From positions 34,685,652 through 34,749,651 of the forward strand of contig CM061070.1 in NCBI GenBank assembly GCA_030762895.1: DNA of 64,000 nt, in the 5' to 3' direction. The notes beneath the pieces are model-generated. The model was not told the DNA's origin. It was given only the letters and a program-made list of their open reading frames with translations, and made no database searches. This document shows positions 23,791 through 35,988 of this stretch, piece by piece. Origin of the DNA: Sophora flavescens (taxonomy: Eukaryota > Streptophyta > Magnoliopsida > Fabales > Fabaceae). Position 1 is the stretch's first letter. Every line of letters begins with the position of its first letter. A program made the position numbers and the translations under genes.

Positions 23791-26163
23791 TGTAACACCC
23801 TGTATTTCACTGTTTGAAATAACAGTAATACATATAAATATGTTTATAAATTTATTTGAGTTTTATAAAATTATTTTAAATAAACGGAGTTTACTACTCA
23901 ATCCTACTTGAACGTAGGAAGCTACGATTAAAATTTAGGTTGGAAAGTCGGCAAAAAGGCTGCAGGAATTCCATTGACAAGATAATATCTTGCTCAAAAG
24001 ACCTAATTTTAATTCGTGAACGAAAGACTTAAGTTTAATATTTTATTTCCTACAATTCTGTATTTTTAGAATTATTTTGGAAAAAAATAAAATAATTTAT
24101 GTTTTTCAGGCGAAACACGTAAACGGGTAGACGACGGAAGAGATTTCGGAGTTTCTCAGAGCCGATAGAGGGTTTATCTTAGGATTTTGAGATGATTCAA
24201 GGGGATGAATCATATTTTTTTTAATTCTAGAATGTTTTTCAGGGTTAAATAGAAAATTTATGAATTTTACGCTTAAGCCCCTGAACTTTCTGTTAATTAC
24301 CCTTTTGTCCCTAAATTAGTTTCTAAGTTTTTTTTCAAGTGAATTGGGCTAGAATCCTTGTTACCAATCTCTAATGGACGTGGTTATGAAGCCCAAAATT
24401 TCCTAGTTCATGGATTGATTCCATAAAGCCTACTTGAAACTATACAAGTTTCCTAAGTCAAGCTTAATGCTTAAATCTTTAAGTGGGCCCCACAAAAATG
24501 AATCCAAACCCAAATTTACTAATCCCATGCGCAAGCCCATGAGGGATTGAAGGCTGCCCTCATTTGTTGTTGGATGAGTCAAGAATTTTCTAGAATGTTC
24601 TACATTCTTCCACTTTGTTCTTCAAGCTTCTAAAATCTTCTTCAACAAATCTTCTTCAACAAGCTAGATTTTTCCTAAAATATCTATGACACAAAAATCA
24701 GACCAAAATAGTCAAGATAAGCTTGCATTAAATGTGGCAAAATCATCATCATGACACTTTATTGACAATTTGCAAACTAGTCCTTCAACTTTTGGAATCT
24801 TTGCAAATTGGTCCTTAGAACTTAATTGCATTTGAATCCTTTTAGCAAGACAACTCATCACTTCTAGATCCTTCCCAATATGGCGCCACTATCTTTATAA
24901 ATACCATACTCTCACTTTTCACTTAGTTTCTAATGCCTTTTTGTTCAAAACCCTAAGTTCATAAACTCTTTAGTGATAAGTTTGTGAAGCAAGTTTCTTG
25001 GATTTCCTTTGTCATTGAGATCTTCAAGAGGTAAATCCTAATATTCTTCCTTAATCATGCCTATGTTCTTTAGCAAGTTTCTTGATTCAAGGTTTATATT
25101 ATAGTTGTTCATCACTTTAAAGTTTCTAACTCTAGAACTTTGAAAAGTCATAATAAATTCTAGAAAAATCTAATGATGATGAAACTACTTTCTATCTTCT
25201 TGATATCATGCATATTATCTAAATCTAAGAGCATGATGTAATCAAAAAATTCTTTCCTAAAAACCTAGCCTTGGCCGAATCTATCAAAGTAGGTTTGGTA
25301 GAGTTTTTGTTCATGGTTTGCATTAATGATCTTGTTAATCAAGCTATTAGTATGTATGCTTAATAAATCCAAGTTGGTTTATTAAACTAAGAACCCTAAC
25401 CCTATGAACATGTTGAGGCCGAATCCTTGTATAAAAGAGATAGGAAGTTTTGAGTTTCAACTTTAGTTGTTTAGTCACTAATCCATGATTTAGGTTAATC
25501 AAGGATCATTAATCTAGGACTTAATCATGATTAGGAATTTTAAGGATTTTGAACCCTAAAAGTCAGCCCTTGACCGAAACCCTAACCCTAAAGGTTAGAG
25601 GATTTTGTTTCAAATTTTAGTCTTGTAATAAGTAATCTATGTTAGTTAAGACTTTAGTAATTAGGATCCAAAAGATGGCATTAAGAAGATAATCCTAAAC
25701 CTATTTTCTAAGTCTTGGCCGAACCTAGCCCTAAAGTGTCATAGATGGTTGTTAGTTGATTAATTATAGTTATGTTGTTTGGTTGAAGGTGGTTGTGTTA
25801 ACTCGTGGCGGGATAACGAGGATCGTCGTGTACGTGTTTCCGGTGCTAACTCAGGTGGGGAAAAGAATCAACCTATCGTCGGAATCGATAAGTAGTAGAT
25901 TATATGATAATTGTGTAGGGCGACCTAAACCCTACTAGTAGTCGAGTAATTGACAAGACCAAAATCCCATTGGAAACCTTTTCTGTAAAACCAATGTGAT
26001 TCGGGGATTGTAGGTTTATCGACATTAAGTTGATTTTAAGTATTTGAGTATGTTTGATTTTATGTTATCAAATTTACTGTGATACGCTGGTTGAGGTATT
26101 CCATCTGCATGTGACGTATTGTTTCGGTGTTTGAATAATTATGATAGTGAGGATGTTTGTTCT

Positions 26164-26260
26164 CTGTCACGGTCGTGATGGTTGTCATGGCCAGGCCGTG
26201 ACAGGTTCTGTTTTGTAGAATTCTTGACTTGGTTGTCTGTCACGGCCAGGCCGTGACAGA
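26164..26260. repeat. CACGGCC palindromes inside B
   Basis: The pattern TGTCACGGCCAGGCCGTGAC occurs at about 26241-26260 with a near copy (one mismatch) at 26187-26206. This is the same motif class as in the unrelated Athila-like LTRs. Confidence 0.65.
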
Positions 26261-26580
26261 GTCTGACTTTGTTATTTATTTGATTTGATTATTATGCGTT
26301 GGTTGTGATAAATTGCTTTATATGATATTGAGATATCTGAATATTTCCTGATATTGTGTGATGCATGATCTGCCTGGTTTTGAATCCTATGCTTAGATGA
26401 TTTTAAGCAAAGATATATGTTGTTCGGGAGATAAGTTTTGGGTGAGAGTTTTGAATATGAATTAGAGGTGACTCGCTATTATTTTATAGAAGTGATGTGA
26501 TATAGAATGTAAGTGGAGGTTGTGAGGAAAAGCTTGAGGTACTAGGTTGCTATTGATAAAAGTCGGTGAGAATCATATCG

Positions 26581-26965
26581 TGCTTATGCACTATTTCCTA
26601 TTAGAGAATAGGGGACAGTGGCGCACCGAATTATAAGGTCTTTTATGCTTATGTGCTATTTCAAATGGGGGGAATAGTGACGCATATCGTGCTTATGCAC
26701 TATTTCCTATGAGAGGCAAGGGAATAGGGGCGCACCGAGTTATTATTTATTATGTGCTTATGTGCTATTTCCAATGGGTGCAATAGTGACGCATATTGTG
26801 CTGATGCACTATTTCCTATGAGAGATTAGGGAATAGGATCGCACCGAGTTATCAGTTATTATGTGCTTATGTGCTATTTCCAATGGGGGAAATAGTGACG
26901 CATACTGTGCTTATGCACTATCTCCTGTGAGAGATACAGGAATAGGGGCGCATCGAGTTTTGACC
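26581..26965. repeat. Minisatellite in B, 109-bp period, about 3.5 copies
   Basis: The anchor TGCTTATGCACTATTTCC recurs at 26581, 26690, 26799 and 26908, a constant 109-bp spacing. Each unit contains a second, related half (TGCTTATGTGCTATTTC), so the unit is itself a diverged dimer. Confidence 0.9.
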
Positions 26966-27616
26966 CTAAATAGTTCTGGACTACTGACTAGTGTGACAGG
27001 AGTAAAGATGGCCACATCAGTATAAAGTTTTAGTTGCATGGGCTAAGGGTAGAGGATGATATAGTGAATTGAGGATGATTGTTGATTTTGAGTGATGCGT
27101 GTCTGTGGCAATTACTGTATGATTTACTATTACTCTTTTCCGCTTTTTGATGATAGAATTGTTTCTTATTCCCTATATCTTTCTGTGTGTTGTATTTTAT
27201 TTCTGATGTGATCGTACGAGAAGACCCGATGGAGGAACCAATTGCTGAGGAGTTAGATGGAACTCCGTATGAACCGGATGCTGGAGGTCGAGCTGTGATC
27301 CAGGGCGATTAGAGTATAGACATTATGGCCAGTGTGTCTAAGTAGTATTTATAATTCCGCTAAGTATGTCTGTAGTGAAGTTTATGCCGGTGAGGGATCC
27401 TACTAAGAGGATACCCTCAAAAGTGTTTTGGTAATGTAATAAATAAACATGTGTGTATTTATGTAATATAGTTTGGTGTGTTTTATATTTGTAGAAGTTA
27501 TATGATTATTAATTAAGTTTTAATTTTTACGTATTTTCAACTATAAGCGCGTGATTAAGTAAATGAATAATAAGGTTTTAATGTAATAATACAATGGGGC
27601 ACAACGGGGTGTCTCA

Positions 27617-29752
27617 GCTAGGCCAGAGATCGAGGCAGAGAATTACACTATACCGCCTATGCTCATTAACATGATTAGGCAACATCAATTCGGAGGATTG
27701 CCCTCGGAGGACCTGATTGATCACGTGGAGACATTCTTGGAGTTCACCGATGCAGTTAGAATTCATGGCGCCCCGATTGATGCTATTCGCTTGAGGTTGT
27801 TCCCCTCATCTCTAACTGGAAAAGCAAAAGCTTGGCTGAAACAAGTGCCCGCTAACACCTTGTCGACTTGGGACCAACTGGAGCATGCGTTCTTGGAGAA
27901 ATTCTTCCCTCCATCCAAGACGGCCTACATACGAACCCAGATCACCGGCTTCTTCCAAAAGGACGGAGAATGCTTATCTGAAGCTTGGGATCGCTACAAG
28001 GGATTGCTGGAGTGTTGCCCATATCATGGACTCGAGAGGTGGTTATTAGTGCACACCTTCTACAACGGATTGGATTACTCTTCGAATGTGTCACTTGATT
28101 CCGCAGCTGGTGGAGCCTTTATGAATAGGTCTCTGACTGAGGCATTCAACATCATTGAAAATGTGGCCACCAACTACCACCAATGGGGTTCAGAAAGAGG
28201 TAATGACCCGAAAAAGATTTCGGGGGGTAAGTTTGAAATGAATAGCACTGATCTTATTATGTCTAAAATAGACTCACCGAATAAACGTTTTGATCAGCTT
28301 GAAAGGGCTAATGTGAGTGCAATAGGTGCTACTAACATTGTTTGTGAGATTTGTGGAATTCAAGGACATGACATAATGGAGTGCCCACATGGTATTGCTC
28401 ATGGATCCGGCGCTTTGAGGGAACAAGTGAACTCTTGTCACAACTTCTACGACACGAATCCGAAGTTACCCAATTATGCTCCCCCAAATCCTTACAACCA
28501 AGGAAGGAAGAACAACCCTTACCTCTCGTACGGGAACTACAGCAACACGCTGACCCATGAGTTCCAAGAAGGCCAAGGTAATAGGAAACCAGCAGTGGGG
28601 TATCCTCAGGTACAGAAGTCTAAAATCGAATCTTTATTGGAAAGTTTTGTGGAAACTCAAACAAAACAAAATGAAGAGTTTAGACAACAAGGTAGGGCAG
28701 TAAACGAGGCAATAAAAGAGCTAGCATCTAAGGTAGATAACTTAGCCATCCACAACAAGATGCTAGAAACTCAGATTGCCCAACAAGCCAGCACATACTC
28801 TAGACCAAAGGGTACGTTCCCGAGCCAACCCGAAGCAAATCCCAATGAACATTGTAATGCCATATACTTGACGGATGATAAGCTTGGGGTGGTTGAAAAG
28901 GATGTGGAATGTGAGGAGGACATGAACGAGGATGAAGAGCCAGAACCAAAGTATGTCCCTCCACCACCGTACCAACCCCTGATACCTTTCCCATAAAGGT
29001 TAGTCAAGAGAAAGCAAGTAGATATAGAAGCTAATATGCCTCCTAAACTGAAAGACCCAGGTAGTTTCTCTATCGCTTGCTCAATTGAAAAGGTACAAAT
29101 AGACCAAGCCTTATGTGACTTAGGGGCTAGTGTGAGCTTGATGCCGCTCACTATCTTGGAAAGGTTGGGAACCAAAGAGTTGAGTCCATTCAAATTCTCC
29201 TTACAATTTGCGGATGGCTCAACTAGAACTCCTCTAGGCATACTAGAGAATGTTCCTGTAAAGGTAGGGAAATTTTTCATCCCTACCGATTTCCTGGTAT
29301 TGGATATGAAAGGGAATTCTGAATTCCCCATCATTTTAGGAAGGCCATTCTTGGCCACCGCTGGAGCAATAATAGACGTAAGGAATGGAAAACTCTCTCT
29401 GAATGTAGAGGAAGGTAGGGTAGGTTTTAAATTGACTGACTCATATAACAACCCTCCTTTTGTGAGTCATATGTGCAGGATCGATATAACGTCTCTAGTG
29501 GTAAAGGAAGAGCTCAACATGGAAGCAGCTCCGAAGATTTACATGGCAAATGATGCACCCAGTAGTGATAAAGTTGGAGTTGCTGATCATGTGGAAACAA
29601 AACTTCCGTCGGGAGGGAGTAAGGCCATGAAGCTTAGAGTGAAAAGAGCGAAGCGGAAGCGCAATTGGCCATATGAGCAGAATAGGCTCTTTGAAGGACT
29701 CCCATGGAAGAGAAGTGTTCCTGCACTTCTACGCCCAGCCGACCCCGGTTGA
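27617..29752 (+). pseudogene. gag-pro of Z, main piece, one in-frame stop
   Basis: The gag frame resumes after B. The Retrotrans_gag core runs over about 27659-28200 (HQFGGLPSEDLIDHVETFLE, FYNGLDYSSNVSLDSAAGG). The zinc knuckle CEICGIQGHDIMEC is near 28345. A linker carries a possible coiled coil. The retropepsin-like domain is at 29090-29370 (ALCDLGASVSLMPL, FPIILGRPFLATAGA). The tail ends RPADPG at 29752. The only break seen is a TAA at 28994-28996, where X retains CAA. The frame before and after is the same. This is the best-preserved gag-pro of the X/Z family here. Confidence 0.9.
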
Positions 29753-31560
29753 CTGAAGGAAGTATGGTCAAGCTTAAGACCGTAAATAAGCACTTCTTGG
29801 GAGGCAACCCAATTTTTCTTTCCCTTTTCCATTTATTTTTGAATTTAGCTCTTGAATAATTTGAGAAGATCAAGAGTAAAAATCATAAATTAATAGATTT
29901 GTCAAGTGTTTTCAGGTTAAGAAGGAAGGAAGAGCAAAAAGGGCAGGGACTAACAAAGTCAGAAGTCATCACGCCCACTGTCACGACTGTGATGAGCTAA
30001 CCAAGAGGACCAGAAAGGATCATGGCCCAGTCGTGATGAGCGTCACGGGCGTGATGAGTAGGACCCTAAGATCAGAGAGCATCACGGCCTAGCCGTGATG
30101 CAGGTCACGGCCGTGACAGGTCAGCTCCTGAAGACAGAATTGATCATGACCTGGCCGTGATACACATCGCGGCCGTGATACAATTTCCAACAATCTTTGA
30201 TCAGGCATGTGAGCCAACACCCGCTACCACCTCGGTGAGTTTTTCTATTTTTCTCCTCTCTCAGACTTGATTATTCACATTGAGGACAATGTAAGTTTTT
30301 AAGCTTGGGGTAGGGGTATTTTTGCAAATTCTTGCACTTTTGCATTTTTCATGTTGCACTCATATATGCATAGTTTTGCACGATCACATGATTAGAGTGC
30401 CCTTTGCTTAGAGTTTGCATCCAATTGTGAGAACTTGGTGCCAAATAAATTGAGATAGTGAATTTTTTAACCCAATTTTTATTCTTGTGATAAGGCTAAA
30501 AATAAAAATTCTTGAGATGATCTTTTGATAGTTGATAATTAGCATGTGGTTCTCTAGATTTGTGTTTCTCATTGATGTTAAACTACTAAATGCTAGATTT
30601 TTGAGCCAAAAAGGGGTACTCACTAAATCTACCCTATTCTTTGTGATTGAGTGTTTTATTCCTCTTGGATTGTATTCTCTAGAACTTGACTTGAAACCGT
30701 TTTGAAACTTAGAAATTTTTTAAAACATTTTTGAAAATGATTGAGGCACTAGGTATATTTTCGGCCTTCTGAGCTTTGACTGATTTAATGCTACCCCTTA
30801 GTTGCCCAATTTTGAGCCTAAAAGAATAAAATACTTTTCTTGGTACCTTGAATTACTTTGATGAATGATGTTTGGTATGGCACCTTTTAAAGTATTACAA
30901 AAGGGTAAAAAGGTAGTTTGAAAAAAGTATGGGATGAGAAAGTTAGAAAAAAATATTTCTCTTGAATTGAAAATTCTCCCCTTCTCCAAATAAATAAAAT
31001 AAAAATATGGAGAAGGGGATGACAAAAAGAAAGGAGAAATAAAATAAAAAAAAGGGGGGGAAGGAAAGAAAGGTGGGAAAATGAATCCAAGCCCAAAAAG
31101 GTATTTTGGAATGTGTCATGCTTTGCAATGTTTGATATTGTGTTTAACCCTCTTGAATTCCCTTTTCTTGGTTTCCCCACCTAACGATTAATACCATGGC
31201 CCCATTACAACCAAAGTAGAAGACCTCTTGATTCTTTTGTGTTTTCATTAATAAAGTGGAGATTTGGTTAATAGTCAAGCTTATGGTAGAATTCCTTCCT
31301 TGAGGAAATTGAGCGAATTGTCATATTCCCTTAAACACTTGAGTGAGGAGAGAAGAGTGCCCGAATCAGTGAGAATATGGATTTAGGAAACCTAAGCTTC
31401 TAATTGAACTTAAAATTGACTGTCTCTAGGTTTCTTATTTGAATAAGCCTGTTACTTGGATTAGCTACTCGGGTTCTTGGTTCACTATCCATGCTCTGAT
31501 TATATCTTCTGGCCTTGGCGATTGCTTGAGGACAAGCAAAACCTTAAGCTTGGGGTGATT
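29753..31560 (+). other. Non-coding 3' internal region of Z
   Basis: No coding frame was seen. The region holds a palindrome cluster at 29965-30185, the hairpin at 30977-31019, the CCCCACCTAACGATTAAT block near 31176 and a PPT-like AAGCTTGGGGTGATT just before 31561. Confidence 0.7.
30977..31019 (+). other. Conserved 3' hairpin of Z
   Basis: TCCCCTTCTCCA at 30977-30988 pairs perfectly with TGGAGAAGGGGA at 31008-31019. The loop is A/T rich. Confidence 0.6.
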
Positions 31561-32406
31561 TGATGAGTGTGATTACACCTCATATTTGTTTATCAATTTG
31601 CATGTATTTTCATATAGTTTACGCATTTTTAATTTGGTTTTTGTTAGTTTTTACCTTGGAACGGGTGAGGCGGTTTTGTGGTGTTGTTTTGCAGAAATTA
31701 AGGATTAAATGCTCGGGATCAACCATGATAGAGCTTGGATGAAGATGGGGCTTGAAAAGTGAAGAAAATGAGCCAAACAGAGCCCATCACGACCATGATC
31801 GAGCAAAACTGAAAAGAAAGAAGGCAAAAGTCAGAACTGGTCACGGCATAGCCGTGATGCCCATCACGACCGTGACCTGTCAGCTGAACCAGACCCTCAC
31901 AGGCAGAACTGATCACAGCCTAGCCGTGATGAGCATCACGACCGTGACAGACCAAAAATTGAAGAAGCGCCCAAGGCAGAATCCATCACGACCTGGCCGT
32001 GATGGCCATCACGGCCGTGACTCGTATTACTTGGATCAGAAGCAACTGATTTGGATCTAATTTGTGTTTGATTGGGATTCAAACTTCCCAAATCTATAAA
32101 TAAGGCATCTGATCAGAGGCAGAGAGTAGATAGTAAGGGGTAATCAATTTAGTAACATAAACAATCTTGTAGGTAACCCAAATTCCTAGGAATCCATTTA
32201 GATCTGAAAAACTATAAGCTGATTTACTTTCTGTTTTACTTGATTCTGATTTTGAGTTATCTCTTATTTCAAATATCAAAACCTTTTTCAAAATCTTTTT
32301 ATAGTCCAGTTTTATCGATTTAGTAATTAGTTGTGAATTGAGATCACGGTCTCTGTGGGATCGATATCTTTTTATTACTTGGCAACAATCCGTTACGCTT
32401 GAATCA
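31561..32406 (+). repeat. 3' LTR of Z with internal deletions
   Basis: The LTR starts TGATGAGTGTG and ends GAATCA, followed by TSD ATTAT. Relative to the 5' LTR it lacks about 0.5 kb (sequence corresponding to roughly 22607-23128) and a short stretch near its 3' end. The palindromes at about 31787-32025 are kept, but the leader hairpin falls in the deleted part. Confidence 0.82.
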
Positions 32407-33639
32407 ATTATCATAAGCCAAAGATTGAACAAAGATAATCCAATCACTTTCCCTTAGGGTTTCGGCCTCCTATAACAAAATAGGTTACAAAATTCCATTT
32501 GATTCAAACTCTTGGATTTACATAACATAATCATTAGAGAGCTTGAATCAATCATTAGATTTCACAAATCAAACAAATTCAACAAACCCACTTTCTAGAG
32601 GGTTTCGAGAATTTAAAGAAAATAGGGAAGGAAAATGTTTTTGATGACATGCTCTTGGATAATGAAAGTAGGGATCATAACTAGATCATAGAAATTGGTT
32701 TCACATTTTTATGATTTTTCTACAATTTTTTAGAATTATTTAAAGTTCTAGATCTAGAAATGGAAACTCGTGAAATATGAAGAACAAAAGCTTAAGAATG
32801 GAAGAGATGATCTTGTTACCTCAAGTTAGGAAAGTAGAAGAAGGAGATTGATGGTCTTGGCAAGTTTCTTCAATGGAAACACTTGAAGCTTTTGAAGATG
32901 ATAATGGAGTTTGTTAAGAAAATGAAGAAGAAGAAGAAGAAGAATGAAAAAGATGAAGAGTGAAATGGGGAGGGGAGGCCACGGTTTTGAGGGGCTTTTT
33001 ATAGATAAAATCTTAGGCCTTGTTTTGTTTTTAGCTTTTATATTAAAGGGTTTTGTGATTATATAATTAGTATATGATTAACTATGGTTAATAATTAACT
33101 TAACTAGGGTTACTTTGCTAACTATGGTTAACAAACATGTGGCTCACATTAAATGAAGGTGTGGCTGATTTTGGTCCAGAAGAATTAACCATGGTTTCTT
33201 AACCATGGTTGGAATTTAACTAAATGTCGGTTAGGTTAAGCTAAAAGGAAATTTTGGTCATTTCGCTTAAAAACTCATAATTTCTAACATTAATTGCATA
33301 ATAAATTCTTGATGAGTCATCCCATAGATCAGCTCCTCTGGTGTCCCGTTCTATCTCTGCAGTTCCATTGTCGATTCTGTCGGTTTCCCAATTAGGGTTT
33401 TACGCCCGAATAGAAGCATAATATTTCGTTTTTAGTTGAAAATTTTCAAACCAACCAAACTCGTCGGAAACATGATTTAAATATAAACCATTTTGTTCAA
33501 GAGTCAAAATTAACTTTCTGATCATTAAAATCTTACTGTCAATGAAAACACCTACTATTTTCCATTCCAACTTTCACCAAAATTCGTCCGAATACACATA
33601 ATATTTTATTTTTGATAAAAAATTTGGAAAGTAGAATTT

Positions 33640-35031
33640 TGATGGGGCGCGAATCCGCAAGTGTACGACTTCGTCGTCAAATAATAAAAAGATCGAATCC
33701 ACAGGGACCGTGATCTTAAATAACTATCAATTATTAAATCAATTAAACTGGACTAGAAAAAGATTTGCAAAAGATTTGGTTTTTAAAAGATTAACTAACA
33801 AATCAAAGATCTAAAACGCAATCAAACAAAATCGCAATCAAATATGGGATTTTTCAATATCAAAAGAGATTCCCAGGAATTGGGTTACCAACAAGACTGC
33901 TCATGCTACTAAATTGCTACCCCTCTTGTTAATTATCGAAATTGCTTTGAAGGTGAATTTATCCTAAATAAGTTAATGTTCCCTCTTGGGATACAAGAAC
34001 CATGCCCAATTAAACCAACCCCTACTCTCGTGGTAATTGAATTTAAATCGAACCCTTTGAGCTTTGTGACAATTCAGTGAACCCTCGAAGGACCGCTTCT
34101 AACTCTCATGATTTAAGTCCTAAGTTTGATTCCTATAGATCCGATACCTAAGTTCACCGCTAGGTTCCTCCTTAGAGTATCTATGACATGCAAATAAGTG
34201 CGCACCAAATTCACAAGTAATTCATGCAATAGGAATTAAATCGAAAGCGAATTGAAATTAACAAGAACTAAAACGTCAATTCATAACATAAAACAAATAT
34301 TGGACATGGCCCCAATTCCTAGAAATAAAAACGACTACTCAAGCATTGCCATGATCATAGCAAGATTGATTAACAAAAGCATAAAAAAAACCTAAGAGAA
34401 AAGAAGAAATTGAGAAGAAGAGAAATCCTAATTTTTGCCTAAGGAAGCAGCCCAAGGGATCCCTATTTTCGAGCCTTAGAGGCCTATTTATAATATAGGG
34501 TAACTTGAATCCCAAGCTGTTACAAAATCATATCAAATCAGCAATTAAAGTTCCAGATATTGCGCGTCACGGCCAGGCCGTGATGGGTTTTGTCTTGGAG
34601 ATGGCTTCGCTGCTTGGTCAGTCACGACCGTGACCACCATCACGGCCTAGCCGTGATCAGTTCTGCCTGTGAGGGTCTAGTTCAGTTGGCATGTCACGGC
34701 CGTGATGGCCATCATAGCCTGGCCGTGACCAGTTCTGAGTTTAACCTTCTTTCTTTTCAGCACTACTCGATCATGGCCGGGACGCCTATCACGGCCAATC
34801 CGTGATGGGCTCTGTCTAGCTCAGTTTTCTTTCTTTTCAAGCTCCATCTTCATGTAAGATCCATCATGGTTGATCTTGAACTTTAATCTTCAATTCCTGC
34901 ACATAAACACCACAAAACCACCTTACCAGTTCCAAGGTAAAAACTAACAAAAAATCAAATTAAAAATGCCTAAATTACATGAAAATGCATGCAATATGAT
35001 AAAGAAATATGAGGTGAAATCACACTCATCA
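33640..35031 (-). mobile_element. Element V: solo LTR of X/Z type, minus strand, inserted in A
   Basis: On the minus strand it starts TGATGAGTGTG (35031) and ends CGCGCCCCATCA (33640). The flanks AATTT (33635-33639) and AATTC (35032-35036) are a TSD with one difference. The 1392-bp sequence contains the palindrome cluster 34563-34805, a TATA box at about 34485-34493 and the 29-nt hairpin at 34340-34368, with no internal region. A solo LTR formed by LTR-LTR recombination is the best explanation. Confidence 0.88.
34340..34368 (-). other. Conserved 29-nt leader hairpin (V)
   Basis: This is the same hairpin as in X, with one lower-stem mismatch (position 4/26). The upper stem is intact. Confidence 0.55.
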
Positions 35032-35302
35032 AATTCCTCAAGTACAAAATATAAAAAATCTACAAATTTCAGTTTCGGGTCAAATTAGAGTTTTCTGACG
35101 GTATAAAATTATACTGTCGGTAAAAACGCAGACCGATTTCCGTCTGAGTTTTAAACCCAAAATTTCACCGTAACCTTATATCATAAGAGAGACTATGAAT
35201 ATGATTTTATTTTATTTAAAATCACTTTCTAACTTTCAGATATAAATATAATTAATTATATTTTAACCGGTTAAATAGCGTAATAAAAATCAGGCTGTTA
35301 CA

Positions 35303-35988
35303 ATCCTTCACTTTGTAGAGTGATAACCCACACTTGGGACAGTCGTGCATCTTTTCAAAATCACCCATGTACAATATGTAATCATTGAGGCATGCATATA
35401 TTTTCTTATACTCCATACCCATCAGACACAATACCTTCTTCGCCTCATAGTTACGGTCAGGTAATGTCTTGCCCTCGGGCAGCAAGTCTTTCAACAATTC
35501 AAGCAATTCGGTGAAGCTTTTATCGCTCCAACAATTTTTCGCCTTCACACTGACCAATTTTAACACCGCCGACAACCGTGTATGAGTAGTGCACTCCGGA
35601 TACAAAGGATTATCCGCATCACTGCACAATGTTTTATACACATGTGCTGCTGAAAAGATTCTTGTCCAATATCACGGATCATGTCCTCTACTTGATCATC
35701 CTCCATATCTACGTCAACTTCCTCACTTTGGGAAACACTTGGCTTGTTATTTAATAACACATCACCATCCCATATATATCTTGTATAATTCAAGCAAATC
35801 TCAAAACAAATAAGATGAGTACGTATATCCTTGACCACACATTTCCTTGTATTCAAACATTTGACAGAAGGACAACAAAACATTCCATTACTACTAGGAA
35901 CACTTCTTTGAGTAAATTCTATAAACTCTTCCACTCCCTTGAGATACTCATCACTTGTGCGTTTACAAACCATCCAACTACGATCCAT
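35303..35988 (-). pseudogene. CACTA-1 TNPD transposase, N-terminal part (Transpos_assoc domain)
   Basis: The start MDRSWMVCKRTSDEYLKGVE at 35988 is the usual N-terminus of plant TNPD Transpos_assoc domains. Cysteines CCPSVKCLN and TRKCVVKDIRTHL follow. An acidic linker comes next, then, after a frame change near 35640, the region DADNPLYPECTTHTRLSAVL through HDCPKCGLSLYKVK. Element A interrupts the gene at 35302. CACTA-2 carries the same region without the frame change (51725-50943). Confidence 0.85.

Larger units (their letters stand above)
23791..27616 (+). mobile_element. Element B: 3.8-kb solo LTR-like element inserted in gag of Z
   Basis: B starts TGTAACACCCTG and ends GGGGTGTCTCA, with TSD GCTAG at 23786-23790 and 27617-27621. 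It is homologous to element A in opposite orientation (for example 25700-25990 against 21490-21790). No coding domain, PBS or second LTR was found inside it, so it is read as a solo LTR. A palindrome pair lies at about 26164-26260 and a minisatellite at 26581-26965. Confidence 0.85.
22016..32406 (+). mobile_element. Element Z: Athila-like gag-pro LTR retroelement hosting B
   Basis: Z has a 5' LTR 22016-23433, PBS, gag-pro interrupted by B, a non-coding 3' region and a shortened 3' LTR 31561-32406. It is flanked by TSD ATTAT (22011-22015 and 32407-32411) within element A. It is closely related to X but far better preserved. No RT, RNase H or integrase was seen. Confidence 0.9.
20196..35302 (-). 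mobile_element. Element A: long solo-LTR-like element, minus strand, hosting Z and V
   Basis: The ends read TGTAACAGCC (minus strand, at 35302) and GGGGTGTCTCA (at 20196), flanked by a perfect TSD ATCCT (20191-20195 and 35303-35307). Its own sequence is 20196-22015, 32412-33639 and 35037-35302, about 3.3 kb. No gag, PBS or internal region was recognised, so a solo LTR is the simplest reading. Related sequence occurs as B in the opposite orientation. TG...CA ends, length and the TGTAACA start fit a long Ty3/gypsy LTR (Tekay- or Ogre-like), but the family is not proven. Confidence 0.8.

Noticed and set aside
23791..27616. Element B as a complete retrotransposon with its own genes
   Set aside because: It has no PBS, PPT, gag or second LTR. 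The homologous copy A also lacks these, so both fit solo LTRs.
28771..29451. 226-codon minus-strand open frame
   Set aside because: It is antisense to the well-supported Z protease region. The same antisense frame appears opposite X (8374-8802), as expected for a shadow.
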